Shown: positions 1-9,109 of the stretch, piece by piece | Numbering within the stretch: position 1 is the first letter of the stretch | Layout of the letters: each line of letters starts with the position of its first letter | Origin: Rhizobium favelukesii | GTDB taxonomy: Bacteria; Pseudomonadota; Alphaproteobacteria; Rhizobiales; Rhizobiaceae | Assembly (NCBI RefSeq): GCF_000577275.2 | Contig: NZ_HG916852.1 | Location: forward strand, 2,173,001 to 2,237,000 | Length of the DNA stretch: 64,000 bases | Direction: 5' to 3' | The notes under the pieces: model-generated | The model's input: the letters and a program-made list of their open reading frames with translations, nothing else | The model's database searches: none | What the model was told of the DNA's origin: nothing | Position numbers and translations under genes: made by a program

Positions 1-597
1 ACCTTCTTCTTCCAGGACCAGATCGAGACGGTCGAGTTCAACCCGTTCTGGGGCGTGCCGCAGTCGATCATCATCAACGAGATGTTGCCGCGCCTGCGCT
101 CCGACCCAAGCTATTTGGATCGGATGGGCTATGAAGTAACGGTTGGCGGCCGCGCCGTGGCGTCGTCCAGCGTCGACTGGTACGGGTCTACGACCAACGT
201 CTCGGTGCGCCAGCCGCCGAGCGACGACAACGCCCTTGGCGAACTCAAGATCCTGTTCCCGAACGCGCATGCGATCTACATGCATGACACGCCCTCGAAG
301 AGCTTCTTCAAGCGCGACATGCGTGCCCTCAGCCATGGTTGCGTGCGCCTTGCTGAGCCGCGTGCGATGGCGGCAGCCGTCTTGAACACTTCGGTGGACC
401 AGATCGGCAAGGAAATCGCCACAGGCAAGAACCACGCCTTGCAGGTTCCGCAGAAGATACCGGTTTACGTAGCTTACTTCACGGCCTGGCCGAACAAGGA
501 TGGCGTCGTGCAGTATTTCGACGACGTATATGGCCGCGACGCCTATGTGCAGAAGGCCTTCGAGGCCACGACGAAGGCACGCGACGCGCAGATCTGA
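1..597 (+). CDS. L,D-transpeptidase (YkuD domain), C-terminal part
   Basis: The reading frame is open from base 1, so the gene begins before the window. The translated part carries the YkuD catalytic hallmark SHGCVRLAEP; the catalytic cysteine codon is at 340-342. Enzymes of this family form 3-3 cross-links in peptidoglycan, or attach proteins to it, in the periplasm. Upstream residues (a PFWGVP stretch and a proline/arginine segment) match the longer YkuD proteins of Gram-negative bacteria. In polar-growing rhizobia L,D-cross-links are abundant, so a wall role is expected. The N-terminal domains and any signal peptide are outside the window, so the subfamily cannot be named. Confidence 0.88.
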   Translation, partial: TFFFQDQIETVEFNPFWGVPQSIIINEMLPRLRSDPSYLDRMGYEVTVGGRAVASSSVDWYGSTTNVSVRQPPSDDNALGELKILFPNAHAIYMHDTPSKSFFKRDMRALSHGCVRLAEPRAMAAAVLNTSVDQIGKEIATGKNHALQVPQKIPVYVAYFTAWPNKDGVVQYFDDVYGRDAYVQKAFEATTKARDAQI

Positions 598-620
598 CCG
601 CGCCGAGCAGATAACACGAC

Positions 621-650
621 AAAGGCGGCCGGCGAGCCGCCTTTTGCTTT
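621..650 (+). terminator. Rho-independent terminator after L,D-transpeptidase gene
   Basis: A 9-bp perfect stem (621-629 with 636-644) with a six-base loop is followed by a T-rich run. It lies 24 bases after the stop codon and just before the 3' end of the convergent gph gene, so it may serve both. Confidence 0.75.
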
Positions 651-654
651 TGCG

Positions 655-1362
655 TCAGCCTGCTGCCGCGGCCGGCTCCGCGGAAGCAAAATCCCCGATC
701 AGTTCATCAACGAGCGCAGGCGTCAGCTCCTTGAAATGGGTGATGACGCGGGTCGGCGCGAGAGTCTCGACGGGGACGTCGGAATAGCCGAACGGCACGG
801 CGATCGAAGGCACCCCCGCATTTCGAGCAACAAGAATGTCGTTGACGCTGTCGCCGACCATGATGGTCCTGCGGACGTCGCCGCCGGCGCGTTCAATGGT
901 TCCGAGAAGATGCTGGGCGTCCGGTTTCCTGATCGTGAAGGTATCGCCGCCGGTAATGGTGTTGAAATAGTGAGTGAGTTCAAGCTTCCCGATGAGGCCG
1001 CGCGCCAGACCTTCGAGCTTGTTGGTGCAAACGGCAAGCGTGTAGCCGGCGCTCTTCAACTGATCCATTGCCTCGACAAGGCCCGGGTAAGGGAGCGTAT
1101 GTCCGGGCATGTTGTCGGTATAGTGTGTGATGAAGCGGTCGAGCAGGGCCGGGATCTGCTCCTGTGATAGCCGATGTCCCCGAAGGTTGCAGGCCCGCTC
1201 GATCATCACCTTGGCGCCTTGTCCGACGAGATGCGTGAGGTCGTCGTAGCCGACTGGTGCCAAACCGATCGCGGCGATCGTATAGTTCAGGCTTTGCACG
1301 AGATCGGCGTGAGTATCGAGCAGCGTTCCATCGAGATCGAATACAACGAGGGCAGGGGTCAA
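655..1362 (-). CDS. gph: Phosphoglycolate phosphatase (HAD family)
   Basis: The 235-residue protein has the HAD motifs in order: DLDGTLLDT near residue 9 (nucleophile Asp9, acid/base Asp11), VCTNK in the middle, a conserved lysine, and GDSVNDILVARNAG as motif III/IV. The length and the cap between motif I and II fit Gph, which removes 2-phosphoglycolate made during DNA repair or Rubisco oxygenation. The chosen start is TTG at 1362, preceded by a purine-rich AAAGGCGG. It is divergent from rpiA, with about 190 bases between them. Other HAD phosphatases share these motifs, so substrate choice is inferred. Confidence 0.88.
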   Translation of the reverse strand: MTPALVVFDLDGTLLDTHADLVQSLNYTIAAIGLAPVGYDDLTHLVGQGAKVMIERACNLRGHRLSQEQIPALLDRFITHYTDNMPGHTLPYPGLVEAMDQLKSAGYTLAVCTNKLEGLARGLIGKLELTHYFNTITGGDTFTIRKPDAQHLLGTIERAGGDVRRTIMVGDSVNDILVARNAGVPSIAVPFGYSDVPVETLAPTRVITHFKELTPALVDELIGDFASAEPAAAAG

Positions 1363-1553
1363 GGATTCCGCCTTTCAGAAATGGTGTCATTCGGCAGTAG
1401 GTGATGAGGACGGGAAAAGCAACGTTTCGCGGCAAACGCGACCAGTTGTAAATGCTCACGGCTTTTCGAAAATCATTACGCTATTTTGGCTTTCGTTTGG
1501 CAAGCGAGCCGTGTAAACAGCACATCCAACGCAATAATCGGAGTGAGCGGCGC

Positions 1554-2252
1554 ATGGATGCCCGCGAAATGAAGATCAAAGCCGCCGAGGCGGCACTCGC
1601 TCATGTCGAATACGGCATGCGGCTTGGAATCGGAACCGGGAGCACTGCCGAAGAGTTCGTGCGCCTGCTCGCGGAAAAGGTTGCCACCGGTTTCAAGGTG
1701 GAAGGAGTGCCAACCTCTGAACGCACCGCGAGGCTTTGCCTCGAGCTTGGCGTTCCGCTGAAGTCACTCGATGAACTGCCCGAACTCGATCTGACAATCG
1801 ATGGCGCAGACGAGGTCGATTCCGACCTGACGCTCATCAAGGGGGGCGGTGGTGCACTGCTGCGCGAGAAGATCGTTGCTGCGGCATCGCAGCGCATGAT
1901 CGTCATTGCCGACGAGAGCAAACTGGTGGCGACACTGGGCGCCTTCGCGCTGCCGATCGAAATCAATCCGTTCGGGCTTGTCTCCACGCGCATGGCAATC
2001 GAAAAGAAGGCTTCGAAATTGGGGTTGGGCGGCACCCTGACGCTGCGCCAAGGCGGTGGCGAAGACTTCATGACGGACGGCGGCCACTACATCATCGATG
2101 CATCTTTTGGCCGCATTCCTGATGCAGAGGCGCTTTCAAACGAGCTGAATTCAATACCCGGGGTCGTTGAACACGGGCTCTTTCTCAAAATGGCGGCGCT
2201 TGCGATCATTGCAGGTCCAGCAGGTGCGCGCACGCTGCGGGCGAACAGGTAA
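1554..2252 (+). CDS. rpiA: Ribose-5-phosphate isomerase A
   Basis: RpiA interconverts ribose 5-phosphate and ribulose 5-phosphate in the pentose phosphate pathway. Visible family signatures are [11 protein letters not shown] near the N-terminus (phosphate-binding loop), DGADEVD, and [11 protein letters not shown] containing the catalytic lysine region. At 232 residues it has the usual length. The frame is open further upstream to 1452, but the ATG at 1554 is preceded by GGAGTGAG and gives the normal N-terminus, so it is preferred. The next gene follows after 17 bases, so the two may be cotranscribed. Confidence 0.95.
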   Translation: MDAREMKIKAAEAALAHVEYGMRLGIGTGSTAEEFVRLLAEKVATGFKVEGVPTSERTARLCLELGVPLKSLDELPELDLTIDGADEVDSDLTLIKGGGGALLREKIVAAASQRMIVIADESKLVATLGAFALPIEINPFGLVSTRMAIEKKASKLGLGGTLTLRQGGGEDFMTDGGHYIIDASFGRIPDAEALSNELNSIPGVVEHGLFLKMAALAIIAGPAGARTLRANR

Positions 2253-2269
2253 CAGGAGCATTGAAACTT

Positions 2270-2857
2270 ATGATTAAATTTGCAGGTCTTGGCCGTTTTG
2301 CTGCTGCGACCGTTATTCTCTCGGGCGTCGCATTTGGCTCTGCCGCACACGCTCAGGAAGCCTCTCCGGAGCAGTTGAAGGCAGCCCGCGCTGCCATCGA
2401 CGCGATTGGCGCCACTGCGCAGTTCGACAACATCCTGCCTGGCTTGGCTGAACGCCTGAAGGCCGATCTCATCCAGGATTCGCCGAACTACCAGGATGCG
2501 ATCACCGCTGAGGTCGACAAGCAGGCCTTGGCCCTTGCTCCGCGCCGCGCCGACCTCGAGAAGGAAGCCGCGTTGACCTATGCCAAGGCATTCTCCGTCG
2601 AGGAACTCAACGCGATCGCCGAGTTCTACAACTCGCCGGTTGGCAAGAAGCTGCTGAAGGATGGCCCGATCGCATCGCGCGAAACCGTGAAGGCCGCCGA
2701 CATCTGGGCGCAGGGCATTTCTCGCGATCTGCAGAAGCAGGCGAGCACCGAGCTCAGCAAGGTCATCAAGGCGCCGCCGCCGGCCGCCGATCCGGCCAAC
2801 CCGGCCGCAACGGCCGCGCCGAAAGCCGCTACGCCGGTCGCAAAGCCGAAGCCGTAA
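2270..2857 (+). CDS. Secreted DUF2059 protein
   Basis: The 195-residue product has a clear signal peptide (short basic start, hydrophobic core, likely cut after AHA near residue 27). The middle holds the DUF2059 signature: FSVEELNAIAEFYNSPVGKK. The tail from about residue 165 is rich in proline, alanine and lysine and probably disordered or wall-associated. ATG at 2270 is preferred over the TTG at 2261, because AGGAG at 2254-2258 is 11 bases from ATG but only two from TTG. The function of DUF2059 is not known. Position between rpiA and gor is conserved in rhizobia as far as I recall. Confidence 0.87.
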   Translation: MIKFAGLGRFAAATVILSGVAFGSAAHAQEASPEQLKAARAAIDAIGATAQFDNILPGLAERLKADLIQDSPNYQDAITAEVDKQALALAPRRADLEKEAALTYAKAFSVEELNAIAEFYNSPVGKKLLKDGPIASRETVKAADIWAQGISRDLQKQASTELSKVIKAPPPAADPANPAATAAPKAATPVAKPKP

Positions 2858-2876
2858 ACTGGCGTCAATAAAGATC

Positions 2877-2909
2877 AAAAGCCCGGCATCGTCCGGGCTT
2901 TTGTTTTTG
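2877..2909 (+). terminator. Rho-independent terminator after DUF2059 gene
   Basis: GCCCGG at 2881-2886 pairs with CCGGGC at 2893-2898; flanking A and T runs extend the stem, and a T-rich stretch follows. Confidence 0.8.
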
Positions 2910-2962
2910 CGGCGGTCGATACTATATCACTTTCACCTCACCAGCCGATTCTGGAGTTTCTC

Positions 2963-4348
2963 ATGACGTCCTACGACTACGATCTCTTTGTCATTGGCGG
3001 TGGCTCAGGGGGTGTTCGCAGCGCCCGCGTTGCAGCCGTGCTCGGTAAGAAGGTCGCGATCGCAGAGGAATACCGCTACGGCGGAACATGCGTGATCCGT
3101 GGCTGCGTACCCAAGAAGCTTTTCGTCTACGCGGCTCAGTTCCACGAGCACTTCGAGGATGCCGCCGGCTTCGGCTGGACGGTGGGCGAGAGTTCGTTCG
3201 ATTGGAAGAAGCTGATTGCCGCGAAGGACGCCGAGATTGCGCGATTGGAAGGGCTCTACAAGAAGGGGCTTGCGGGGGCGAACGCAGAAATTCTGGAAAC
3301 GCGGGCCGAGCTCGTCGATGCCCATACGGTTCGACTGATCAACACCGGCAAGACGGTGACCGCCAGGACGATTGTGATCGCGACCGGTGGCCGGCCGAAC
3401 CCGCACATGGCTTTGCCGGGCAACGAACTCTGCATATCGTCCAACGAGGCCTTCCATCTGGACGAGCTCCCGAAGTCGATCGTGATTGCCGGTGGCGGTT
3501 ACATCGCGGTGGAATTTGCTAATATTTTCCATGGCCTTGGCGTCGAGACGACACTGATCTACCGTGGCGCGGAGATCCTTTCTCGTTTCGATCAGGACCT
3601 TCGCCAGGGGTTGCACGAGGCGATGTCCGCCAAGGGCATTCGTATTCTCTGCCACGACACGCTGGAGAAGGTATCGAAGCAGGACGGCCGTCTTTCCGTT
3701 GAGACGCTGAACAACGGCACGCTGACGGCCGATGTCGTGATGCTGGCGCTTGGGCGCATCGCTAATACCGAAGGCCTCGGCCTGGAAGCGGCCGGCGTGA
3801 AGACTGACGAGCGCGGAGCGGTGGTGGTCGACGAATATTCGCGCACCAGCGTCCCGCACATCTATGCGCTTGGCGATGTCACCGACAGGATACAGTTGAC
3901 GCCGGTGGCGATCCACGAGGCGATGTGCTTCATCGAGACCGAGTACAAGGATAACCCGACCAAGCCGGATCACGAAACGATCGCAACGGCAGTCTTCTCG
4001 CAGCCTGAGATCGGTACTGTCGGGCTGACCGAGGAGGAGGCGGGCAAGCGCTACAAGGAACTCGAGGTCTACCGTGCCCAGTTTCGTCCTCTGAAGGCGA
4101 CCCTGTCAGGGCGTGGCGAGAAGATGATCATGAAGCTGATTGTCGACGCGTCCGGTCGGAAGGTCGTCGGAGCGCATATCCTCGGCCACGATGCCGGAGA
4201 AATGGCGCAGATCCTCGGCATCGCGCTCAAAGCCGGCTGCACCAAGGACGATTTCGACCGGACGATGGCTGTGCATCCCACGGCGGCGGAAGAGCTCGTC
4301 ACGATGTATGCACCGAGCTACCGCATACGGGATGGCATCCGCGTCTGA
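2963..4348 (+). CDS. gor: Glutathione-disulfide reductase
   Basis: This 461-residue flavoprotein reduces GSSG to GSH with NADPH in the cytoplasm. Residues 12-17 form the FAD-binding GGGSGG loop; the redox-active disulfide is CVIRGC at 43-48, followed by VPKK as in glutathione reductases. A second dinucleotide fold (GGGYIAVEF) binds NADPH, ALGDVTD contacts FAD, and HPTAAEE near the C-terminus carries the catalytic histidine. The length is standard. It has its own upstream gap of about 55 bases after a terminator, so it is probably a single-gene unit. The convergent TadG-like gene ends only six bases away. Confidence 0.95.
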   Translation: MTSYDYDLFVIGGGSGGVRSARVAAVLGKKVAIAEEYRYGGTCVIRGCVPKKLFVYAAQFHEHFEDAAGFGWTVGESSFDWKKLIAAKDAEIARLEGLYKKGLAGANAEILETRAELVDAHTVRLINTGKTVTARTIVIATGGRPNPHMALPGNELCISSNEAFHLDELPKSIVIAGGGYIAVEFANIFHGLGVETTLIYRGAEILSRFDQDLRQGLHEAMSAKGIRILCHDTLEKVSKQDGRLSVETLNNGTLTADVVMLALGRIANTEGLGLEAAGVKTDERGAVVVDEYSRTSVPHIYALGDVTDRIQLTPVAIHEAMCFIETEYKDNPTKPDHETIATAVFSQPEIGTVGLTEEEAGKRYKELEVYRAQFRPLKATLSGRGEKMIMKLIVDASGRKVVGAHILGHDAGEMAQILGIALKAGCTKDDFDRTMAVHPTAAEELVTMYAPSYRIRDGIRV

Positions 4349-4354
4349 CGCCGA

Positions 4355-5683
4355 TCAGCTTGTGATGCGAGGCGTACGGATGACCTTGAGGAAGAGCGCC
4401 TGCATGGCATCTGTGATGCCCTGGGTCGGCGTGACCTCGAAGTAAAGACCGGGCGAAGCGCAGCTCTGCATCTTCGTCGGGATTTCGCTCTGGAAAGGCT
4501 TGATCCAGGTGTTGTACCAGCTGTTTTTCGGCAGCGGCAGGTAGGTGGTGTAGAGCACTGCGATCTTGACGCCGCGATCCTTCAGCGGTTTGCAGAAGGA
4601 GATGTCGATCGGCTCCTGGCAGCGCTCGCCGGTCTTCGGTTTCGTGCAGTTCGACTTCTTGCTGTCGCCGACGCCGTCCGACACGAAGAACAGAATCTTC
4701 TGCGGCTGGGCTTCGGTGCTGCCATCGCCCGGCGTCGAAATGATCTTGTTCATCTGCGTCAGCGAGTTGTCGAAGCTTGTTTGCTGGTCGTTGTTATAGC
4801 CCTGTCTCGGAATAGACATCAAAGTGACGGCGTTCGTATAGCTTGCGACCTTGGCAAGGTCGGTGATTGGCTCGGAAATCGTTGTCAGGTTTACGTCCTC
4901 CGCCTTCTTGCCGAAGGTGTAGACACCCATTCTGAACTGGTTGTCGGAGGCGCGCTCGGTCCTAGCCGTTTCGGTCAGTTTCTGGGTCGCCTGTCGCACA
5001 ACGTCTACGCGGAGTGTAACGTCGTTGTTGCGGGCGATATTATAATAGCTGTTCTTATCCTCGACGCCGGCTTCAGACACGACGTGGCACGCGAAAGCGC
5101 AGGTATCGGGCGTCTTGCTCTCCATTTTCGCGACGTCCGCAGGCGTGGCGCCGACACCCATCGAGGGCGTATTGTCGATCAGGATGTAGAAATCCATGAA
5201 CGAGGCCGTCTGAAACATTGCCGTTGCGGTGCCTGATATGTCGACGCTCTTGCGACCGAAGATCTGCATGAAGGTCGTCGGAATAGACGCAGTAAAGGTA
5301 ACCGCGGAGTTGAGCTTGTTGGATGCGCGGCTGACCTGGACATTGACGGCGACCTGGCTTGCCGTCAGTTCACCCTGCATCTGGCCAACGAAAATGTTTC
5401 GCGCGTCGTCCTGTCCGGTCGAGATCGGCCCGTCGCTGGTCATCTTCATTGCGGCGGCGGCTGCGGCCGACTTCTCTGAAATCGCGCCGACGGCTGCTGC
5501 GTCGGCCGCCGCGTAGAGCTGCGTGCGGAGGCTAAGCGCGTGCGCGAAGTCGACGGCCACGCCTGCGGATCCGATGAGCGGCACCATCAGGATGGCTGTC
5601 AGCATGCCGAAATTGCCAGAACGGTCAGTACAGAAACGATACAAGCTGCGCACGAAATCAGTCCCACGGTTCCACCATGCCAT
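4355..5683 (-). CDS. TadG-like pilus-associated protein with VWA-type domain
   Basis: The 442-residue protein starts with a short cytoplasmic segment, then one membrane helix at about 25-46 (GNFGMLTAILMVPLIGSAG), followed by the pattern DFAHALSLRTQLYAAADAAA typical of TadE/TadG proteins. From about residue 170 there is a von Willebrand A-like domain beginning FYILIDNTPSMG; the metal-site DxSxS is changed to DNTPS, so metal binding is uncertain. Such proteins are minor components of Flp/Tad pilus systems and face the periplasm. No other tad or cpa gene lies nearby, so this is an orphan copy and its role is inferred only from domains. Confidence 0.8.
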   Translation of the reverse strand: MAWWNRGTDFVRSLYRFCTDRSGNFGMLTAILMVPLIGSAGVAVDFAHALSLRTQLYAAADAAAVGAISEKSAAAAAAMKMTSDGPISTGQDDARNIFVGQMQGELTASQVAVNVQVSRASNKLNSAVTFTASIPTTFMQIFGRKSVDISGTATAMFQTASFMDFYILIDNTPSMGVGATPADVAKMESKTPDTCAFACHVVSEAGVEDKNSYYNIARNNDVTLRVDVVRQATQKLTETARTERASDNQFRMGVYTFGKKAEDVNLTTISEPITDLAKVASYTNAVTLMSIPRQGYNNDQQTSFDNSLTQMNKIISTPGDGSTEAQPQKILFFVSDGVGDSKKSNCTKPKTGERCQEPIDISFCKPLKDRGVKIAVLYTTYLPLPKNSWYNTWIKPFQSEIPTKMQSCASPGLYFEVTPTQGITDAMQALFLKVIRTPRITS

Positions 5684-5933
5684 CGGTGTTCAAGCGGGAG
5701 TCCTCATGACGCCCATCAGAATTGATGGGTTTCTACGGTATAAGCTTAAATTAGATACAAACTGTCTTGGTATATTGATCGTTAATCGCACGCCCGCTGT
5801 TTGAAAACACGTCGCCGAATTCCTTTATATCGTTCGTTGTTCGTCGATTGAATCGGTAGCGCCAAAGAGCGGAACGCCGCTATGCAAGATCGTGCTAAAG
5901 GTTTATAAGCCGCCCAACATTTTTAGGACGGAA

Positions 5934-5953
5934 CATCCGGACTGGACCGGATG
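5934..5953 (+). promoter_or_regulatory. Leader hairpin before DAHP synthase gene
   Basis: The 288-base gap 5684-5971 between two divergent genes is AT-richer than its surroundings and holds promoters that I could not pin down. Close to the start codon, CATCCGG at 5934-5940 pairs with CCGGATG at 5947-5953 around a six-base loop. It includes an upstream in-frame ATG (5951) and sits just before the purine-rich AGGTGAG at 5961-5967. It could affect ribosome access; this is inference. Confidence 0.35.
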
Positions 5954-5971
5954 CTGGAACAGGTGAGTGAG

Positions 5972-7345
5972 ATGGCACAGAATTGGACTCCGAGCAGTTG
6001 GCGGCAAAAACCGATCCAGCAGGTTCCGGACTATCCGGACCAGGCGGCATTGGCAGCAACGGAAGCCCAGCTCGCATCCTATCCGCCGCTCGTTTTTGCG
6101 GGCGAAGCGCGCCGTCTCAAGAAGCACCTTGCCAATGTTGCCGAGGGTAACGGTTTTCTGCTGCAGGGCGGGGACTGTGCCGAGAGCTTCGCCGAGCATG
6201 GCGCGGACAACATCCGCGACTTCTTTCGCGCGTTCCTGCAGATGGCCGTCGTATTGACGTTCGGTGCGCAGTTGCCAGTCGTCAAGGTCGGCCGCATCGC
6301 CGGTCAATTCGCCAAGCCACGCTCCTCCGGGATCGAGACGCAGAACGGCGTTTCGCTGCCGAGCTACCGCGGCGACATCGTCAACGGCATCGAGTTCACC
6401 GAGGAAGCGCGTATTCCGAACCCGGAGCGCCAGGCGATGGCCTACCGCCAGTCGGCGGCGACGTTGAACCTGCTGCGCGCCTTTGCGATGGGCGGCTATG
6501 CCAACCTCGAGAACGTGCATCAGTGGATGCTCGGTTTCGTCAAGGATAGCCCGCAGGGCGAGCGCTACCGCAAGCTTGCCGGCCGCATCAGCGAAACCAT
6601 GGACTTCATGAAGGCGATTGGTATCACCTCGGAAAACAATCCGAGCCTGCGCGAGACGGATTTCTTCACGAGCCATGAAGCGCTGCTGCTTGGTTATGAA
6701 GAAGCGCTGACGCGCGTCGACTCGACGTCTGGCGACTGGTACGCGACCTCCGGTCACATGATCTGGATCGGCGACCGCACCCGTCAGGCTGATCACGCGC
6801 ATGTCGAATATTGCCGTGGCATCAAAAACCCGATCGGCCTCAAGTGCGGTCCGTCGCTGCAGGCGGACGACCTCCTGAACCTGATCGATATCCTCAATCC
6901 GCAGAACGAAGCGGGCCGGCTGACGCTGATCTGCCGCTTCGGACACGACAAGGTCGCCGATCATCTGCCGCGCCTCATCCGTGCGGTCGAACACGAAGGC
7001 CGCAAGGTCGTTTGGTCCTGCGATCCGATGCATGGCAACACGATCACGCTCAACAGCTACAAGACCCGTCCGTTCGAGCGGATCCTGTCGGAAGTCGAAA
7101 GCTTCTTCCAGATCCATCGCGCCGAGGGCTCGCATCCGGGCGGCATCCACATCGAGATGACCGGCAAGGATGTGACAGAATGCACCGGCGGCGCCCGTGC
7201 TGTGACAGCAGAGGATCTGCACGATCGCTACCACACGCATTGCGACCCACGTCTCAACGCCGACCAGGCGCTGGAGCTTGCCTTCCTGCTGGCCGAGCGC
7301 ATGAAGGGCGGCCGCGACGAAAAGCGGATGGCCGTCAACGGCTGA
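5972..7345 (+). CDS. Class II 3-deoxy-7-phosphoheptulonate (DAHP) synthase
   Basis: The enzyme joins phosphoenolpyruvate and erythrose 4-phosphate in the first step of the shikimate pathway. Class II (plant/Mycobacterium type) signatures are visible: [10 protein letters not shown] with the metal-binding cysteine, [28 protein letters not shown], and [20 protein letters not shown]. The length of 457 residues is typical. An in-frame ATG exists at 5951, but 5972 gives the usual N-terminus ([10 protein letters not shown]) and follows AGGTGAG. It is monocistronic, with a terminator right after it. Symbols aroF, aroG and aroA are all used for this class, so none is assigned. Confidence 0.95.
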   Translation: MAQNWTPSSWRQKPIQQVPDYPDQAALAATEAQLASYPPLVFAGEARRLKKHLANVAEGNGFLLQGGDCAESFAEHGADNIRDFFRAFLQMAVVLTFGAQLPVVKVGRIAGQFAKPRSSGIETQNGVSLPSYRGDIVNGIEFTEEARIPNPERQAMAYRQSAATLNLLRAFAMGGYANLENVHQWMLGFVKDSPQGERYRKLAGRISETMDFMKAIGITSENNPSLRETDFFTSHEALLLGYEEALTRVDSTSGDWYATSGHMIWIGDRTRQADHAHVEYCRGIKNPIGLKCGPSLQADDLLNLIDILNPQNEAGRLTLICRFGHDKVADHLPRLIRAVEHEGRKVVWSCDPMHGNTITLNSYKTRPFERILSEVESFFQIHRAEGSHPGGIHIEMTGKDVTECTGGARAVTAEDLHDRYHTHCDPRLNADQALELAFLLAERMKGGRDEKRMAVNG

Positions 7346-7367
7346 TCAAACAAGACGGAAGAAAAGG

Positions 7368-7393
7368 AGCCCGGCCGACGCCGGGCTTTTTTA
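7368..7393 (+). terminator. Rho-independent terminator of DAHP synthase gene
   Basis: AGCCCGG (7368-7374) and CCGGGCT (7381-7387) form a perfect stem with a six-base loop, followed by a run of six Ts. Confidence 0.88.
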
Positions 7394-7499
7394 TTGGATT
7401 AGGACAGACTGTGGGGCGGGCGTTGGTCGTGCCTACAAGGCTTCACCGGACGTGATGCCGAGCGTCTCCAACCCAGGCCGCCGACTGTTGGGTGGTGTG

Positions 7500-8438
7500 C
7501 TAGCGGATCTGACTGGCGGCCCAGTGGATCGCGCTGTCCAGTTCGGCGAACTTTGCGGATTGCCAGTGGAAATAGTCTTCGATGAATATCCGGGAAAGCC
7601 ACAGCGCACCGCGGTTGCGAGGGCTTTCCCAGCCAAGCAGGTTATCCGTTTCGGCGCGCTTGAACATCCGCTTCAGATTGGTGAGGGAGATGCCGAACTC
7701 ATTTGCGAGTTCGCTGATACTCACGCCCACTAGCAGGACGCGCTTGTGCTCCCGCGCATCGTCGGGGAGGCGGCTGATCAGATCGTGCAGCACGAGGCCG
7801 CCGACATCGGACCAGAGGAAGTGGCCGATACTGCTCCGTGGCTCCTTCCAGATCGGCTCCTGGATGAGGGCGCGTGCAGCACGCGGCTGCGCGAGATGAA
7901 AGAGCCGGGGCTCGTCCGCGGTTAGACTGGCACGATTGCCGTCGTCGAGTTGATCAAGGCAGGCCATATGCCCCAGGAACCACGAGGCCATGGCTTCCTC
8001 GCTGACCTCGGTCGTCTCGAGGCGACGCAGGCGCCGATCGGGCATTTCATCAGGAGCATCCCGCAGAAATTTGTAGGCGATGAGTTCGGCAAGGAATGAG
8101 GCTGCCGTATTTTTGCTGGCGAGATCAAACTCCTCGGCGACCTGCATCATGCGACCAGCCGTAAGCCCTGAAACGGGATTGCCTCGATCGCGTCCGGTAT
8201 GCATGGCAAACAACGTCTGCGTCAGCAGCCACTTTTGGTGCGAGGCGGCGAGGCGGGCAAGACGAGGAGCGCGTTTGTGAATGCCGATAAGATGGAGCGC
8301 GATCTGACGCTCGATCGACAGAAACAAGGGGTGATGAAGGATTTCATCGCGTGTATGCAGTCGGCCAGTGAACATCGTCTTCGCGGTCGGATAGAATTCG
8401 TTCCAGTTGCTCCTCTTACATTTGTGACGGTGTTTCAA
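7500..8438 (-). CDS. Unrecognised protein with C-terminal helix-turn-helix
   Basis: I do not recognise this family. The frame encodes 312 residues from a TTG at 8438; an ATG at 8375 (MFTGRLHTRDEIL) is an alternative start and neither has a convincing ribosome site. There is no signal peptide or membrane helix. Near residues 240-270 the segment VSISELANEFGISLTNLKRM looks like a winged or AraC/MarR-style helix-turn-helix, suggesting a DNA-binding regulator with an unknown N-terminal domain rich in helices. No linked target gene is evident: the neighbours are DAHP synthase and a DUF1003 gene on the same strand. Coding character is good and codon use looks like that of its neighbours. Confidence 0.6.
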   Translation of the reverse strand: MKHRHKCKRSNWNEFYPTAKTMFTGRLHTRDEILHHPLFLSIERQIALHLIGIHKRAPRLARLAASHQKWLLTQTLFAMHTGRDRGNPVSGLTAGRMMQVAEEFDLASKNTAASFLAELIAYKFLRDAPDEMPDRRLRRLETTEVSEEAMASWFLGHMACLDQLDDGNRASLTADEPRLFHLAQPRAARALIQEPIWKEPRSSIGHFLWSDVGGLVLHDLISRLPDDAREHKRVLLVGVSISELANEFGISLTNLKRMFKRAETDNLLGWESPRNRGALWLSRIFIEDYFHWQSAKFAELDSAIHWAASQIR

Positions 8439-8506
8439 TGCGGAACTTGGTGAGCGGGTCGTTAATTGCTCGGTATAGTTAAATTCTACGGCCCGGGATC
8501 ATTTCG

Positions 8507-9028
8507 TCAACTTGGCAGGCGCTGATTCAGCCGCTCGATGTCTTCGCGCAATGCTGCAATTTCGGTGAGCACCCGCATGTCTATCTTCTGATGCAGGGAG
8601 AGAACCTCAAGTTCTGCTTTGAGATTGACTTCGTAGTCTTTCGCCGCCTCGAAGCGATCGCGCTCTGCTTGCCGGTTCTGCGACATCATGATGATGGGAG
8701 CCTGGATTGCGGCAAGCATCGAGAGCACGAGATTGAGGAAGATGAAGGGATAGGGATCGAAGGCGCGGGTGAATAGGACGACGGTGTTTACGACGCACCA
8801 GAAGAACAGGAACAGGAAGAAGGCGACAATGAACGACCAGGAGCCGCCGATGCGGGCAATCGAATCCGCCAGGCGCTCTCCAGCGGAAGATTCCGCCTGC
8901 AAGGCCGCGTTAATGTCCGTCGAGATTATCTTGCGCTCGTGGGCTTTTGCGAGAACGCGCTTCTCGATTTCGCCGAGTTCATCGGGTTTGTCGAAGTGAT
9001 GGTGGATGAGGTCCGATAGGTTATGCAT
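8507..9028 (-). CDS. DUF1003 membrane protein
   Basis: This 173-residue protein has a soluble N-terminal third, two adjacent membrane helices at about 63-87 and 92-115 (the second contains NLVLSMLAAIQAPIIMMSQ), and a C-terminal coiled-coil-like helix rich in E, L, K and R. The motif QNRQAERDR right after the second helix is a hallmark of the DUF1003 family. Its biochemical role is unknown. It stands alone, with 81 bases to the next minus-strand gene. Confidence 0.88.
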   Translation of the reverse strand: MHNLSDLIHHHFDKPDELGEIEKRVLAKAHERKIISTDINAALQAESSAGERLADSIARIGGSWSFIVAFFLFLFFWCVVNTVVLFTRAFDPYPFIFLNLVLSMLAAIQAPIIMMSQNRQAERDRFEAAKDYEVNLKAELEVLSLHQKIDMRVLTEIAALREDIERLNQRLPS

Positions 9029-9109
9029 TGCCGACTCCGAATGCTAGATCGCTCGGGCGCCAGTATTCCGTAATGTTTTCAAATTGCAATGCGGGCTTGT
9101 GCCGCTCTT

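Noticed and set aside
5903..7240. 445-codon minus-strand frame over the DAHP synthase gene
   Set aside because: The plus strand encodes a full class II DAHP synthase with all motifs; the reverse frame is a by-product of GC-rich codons.
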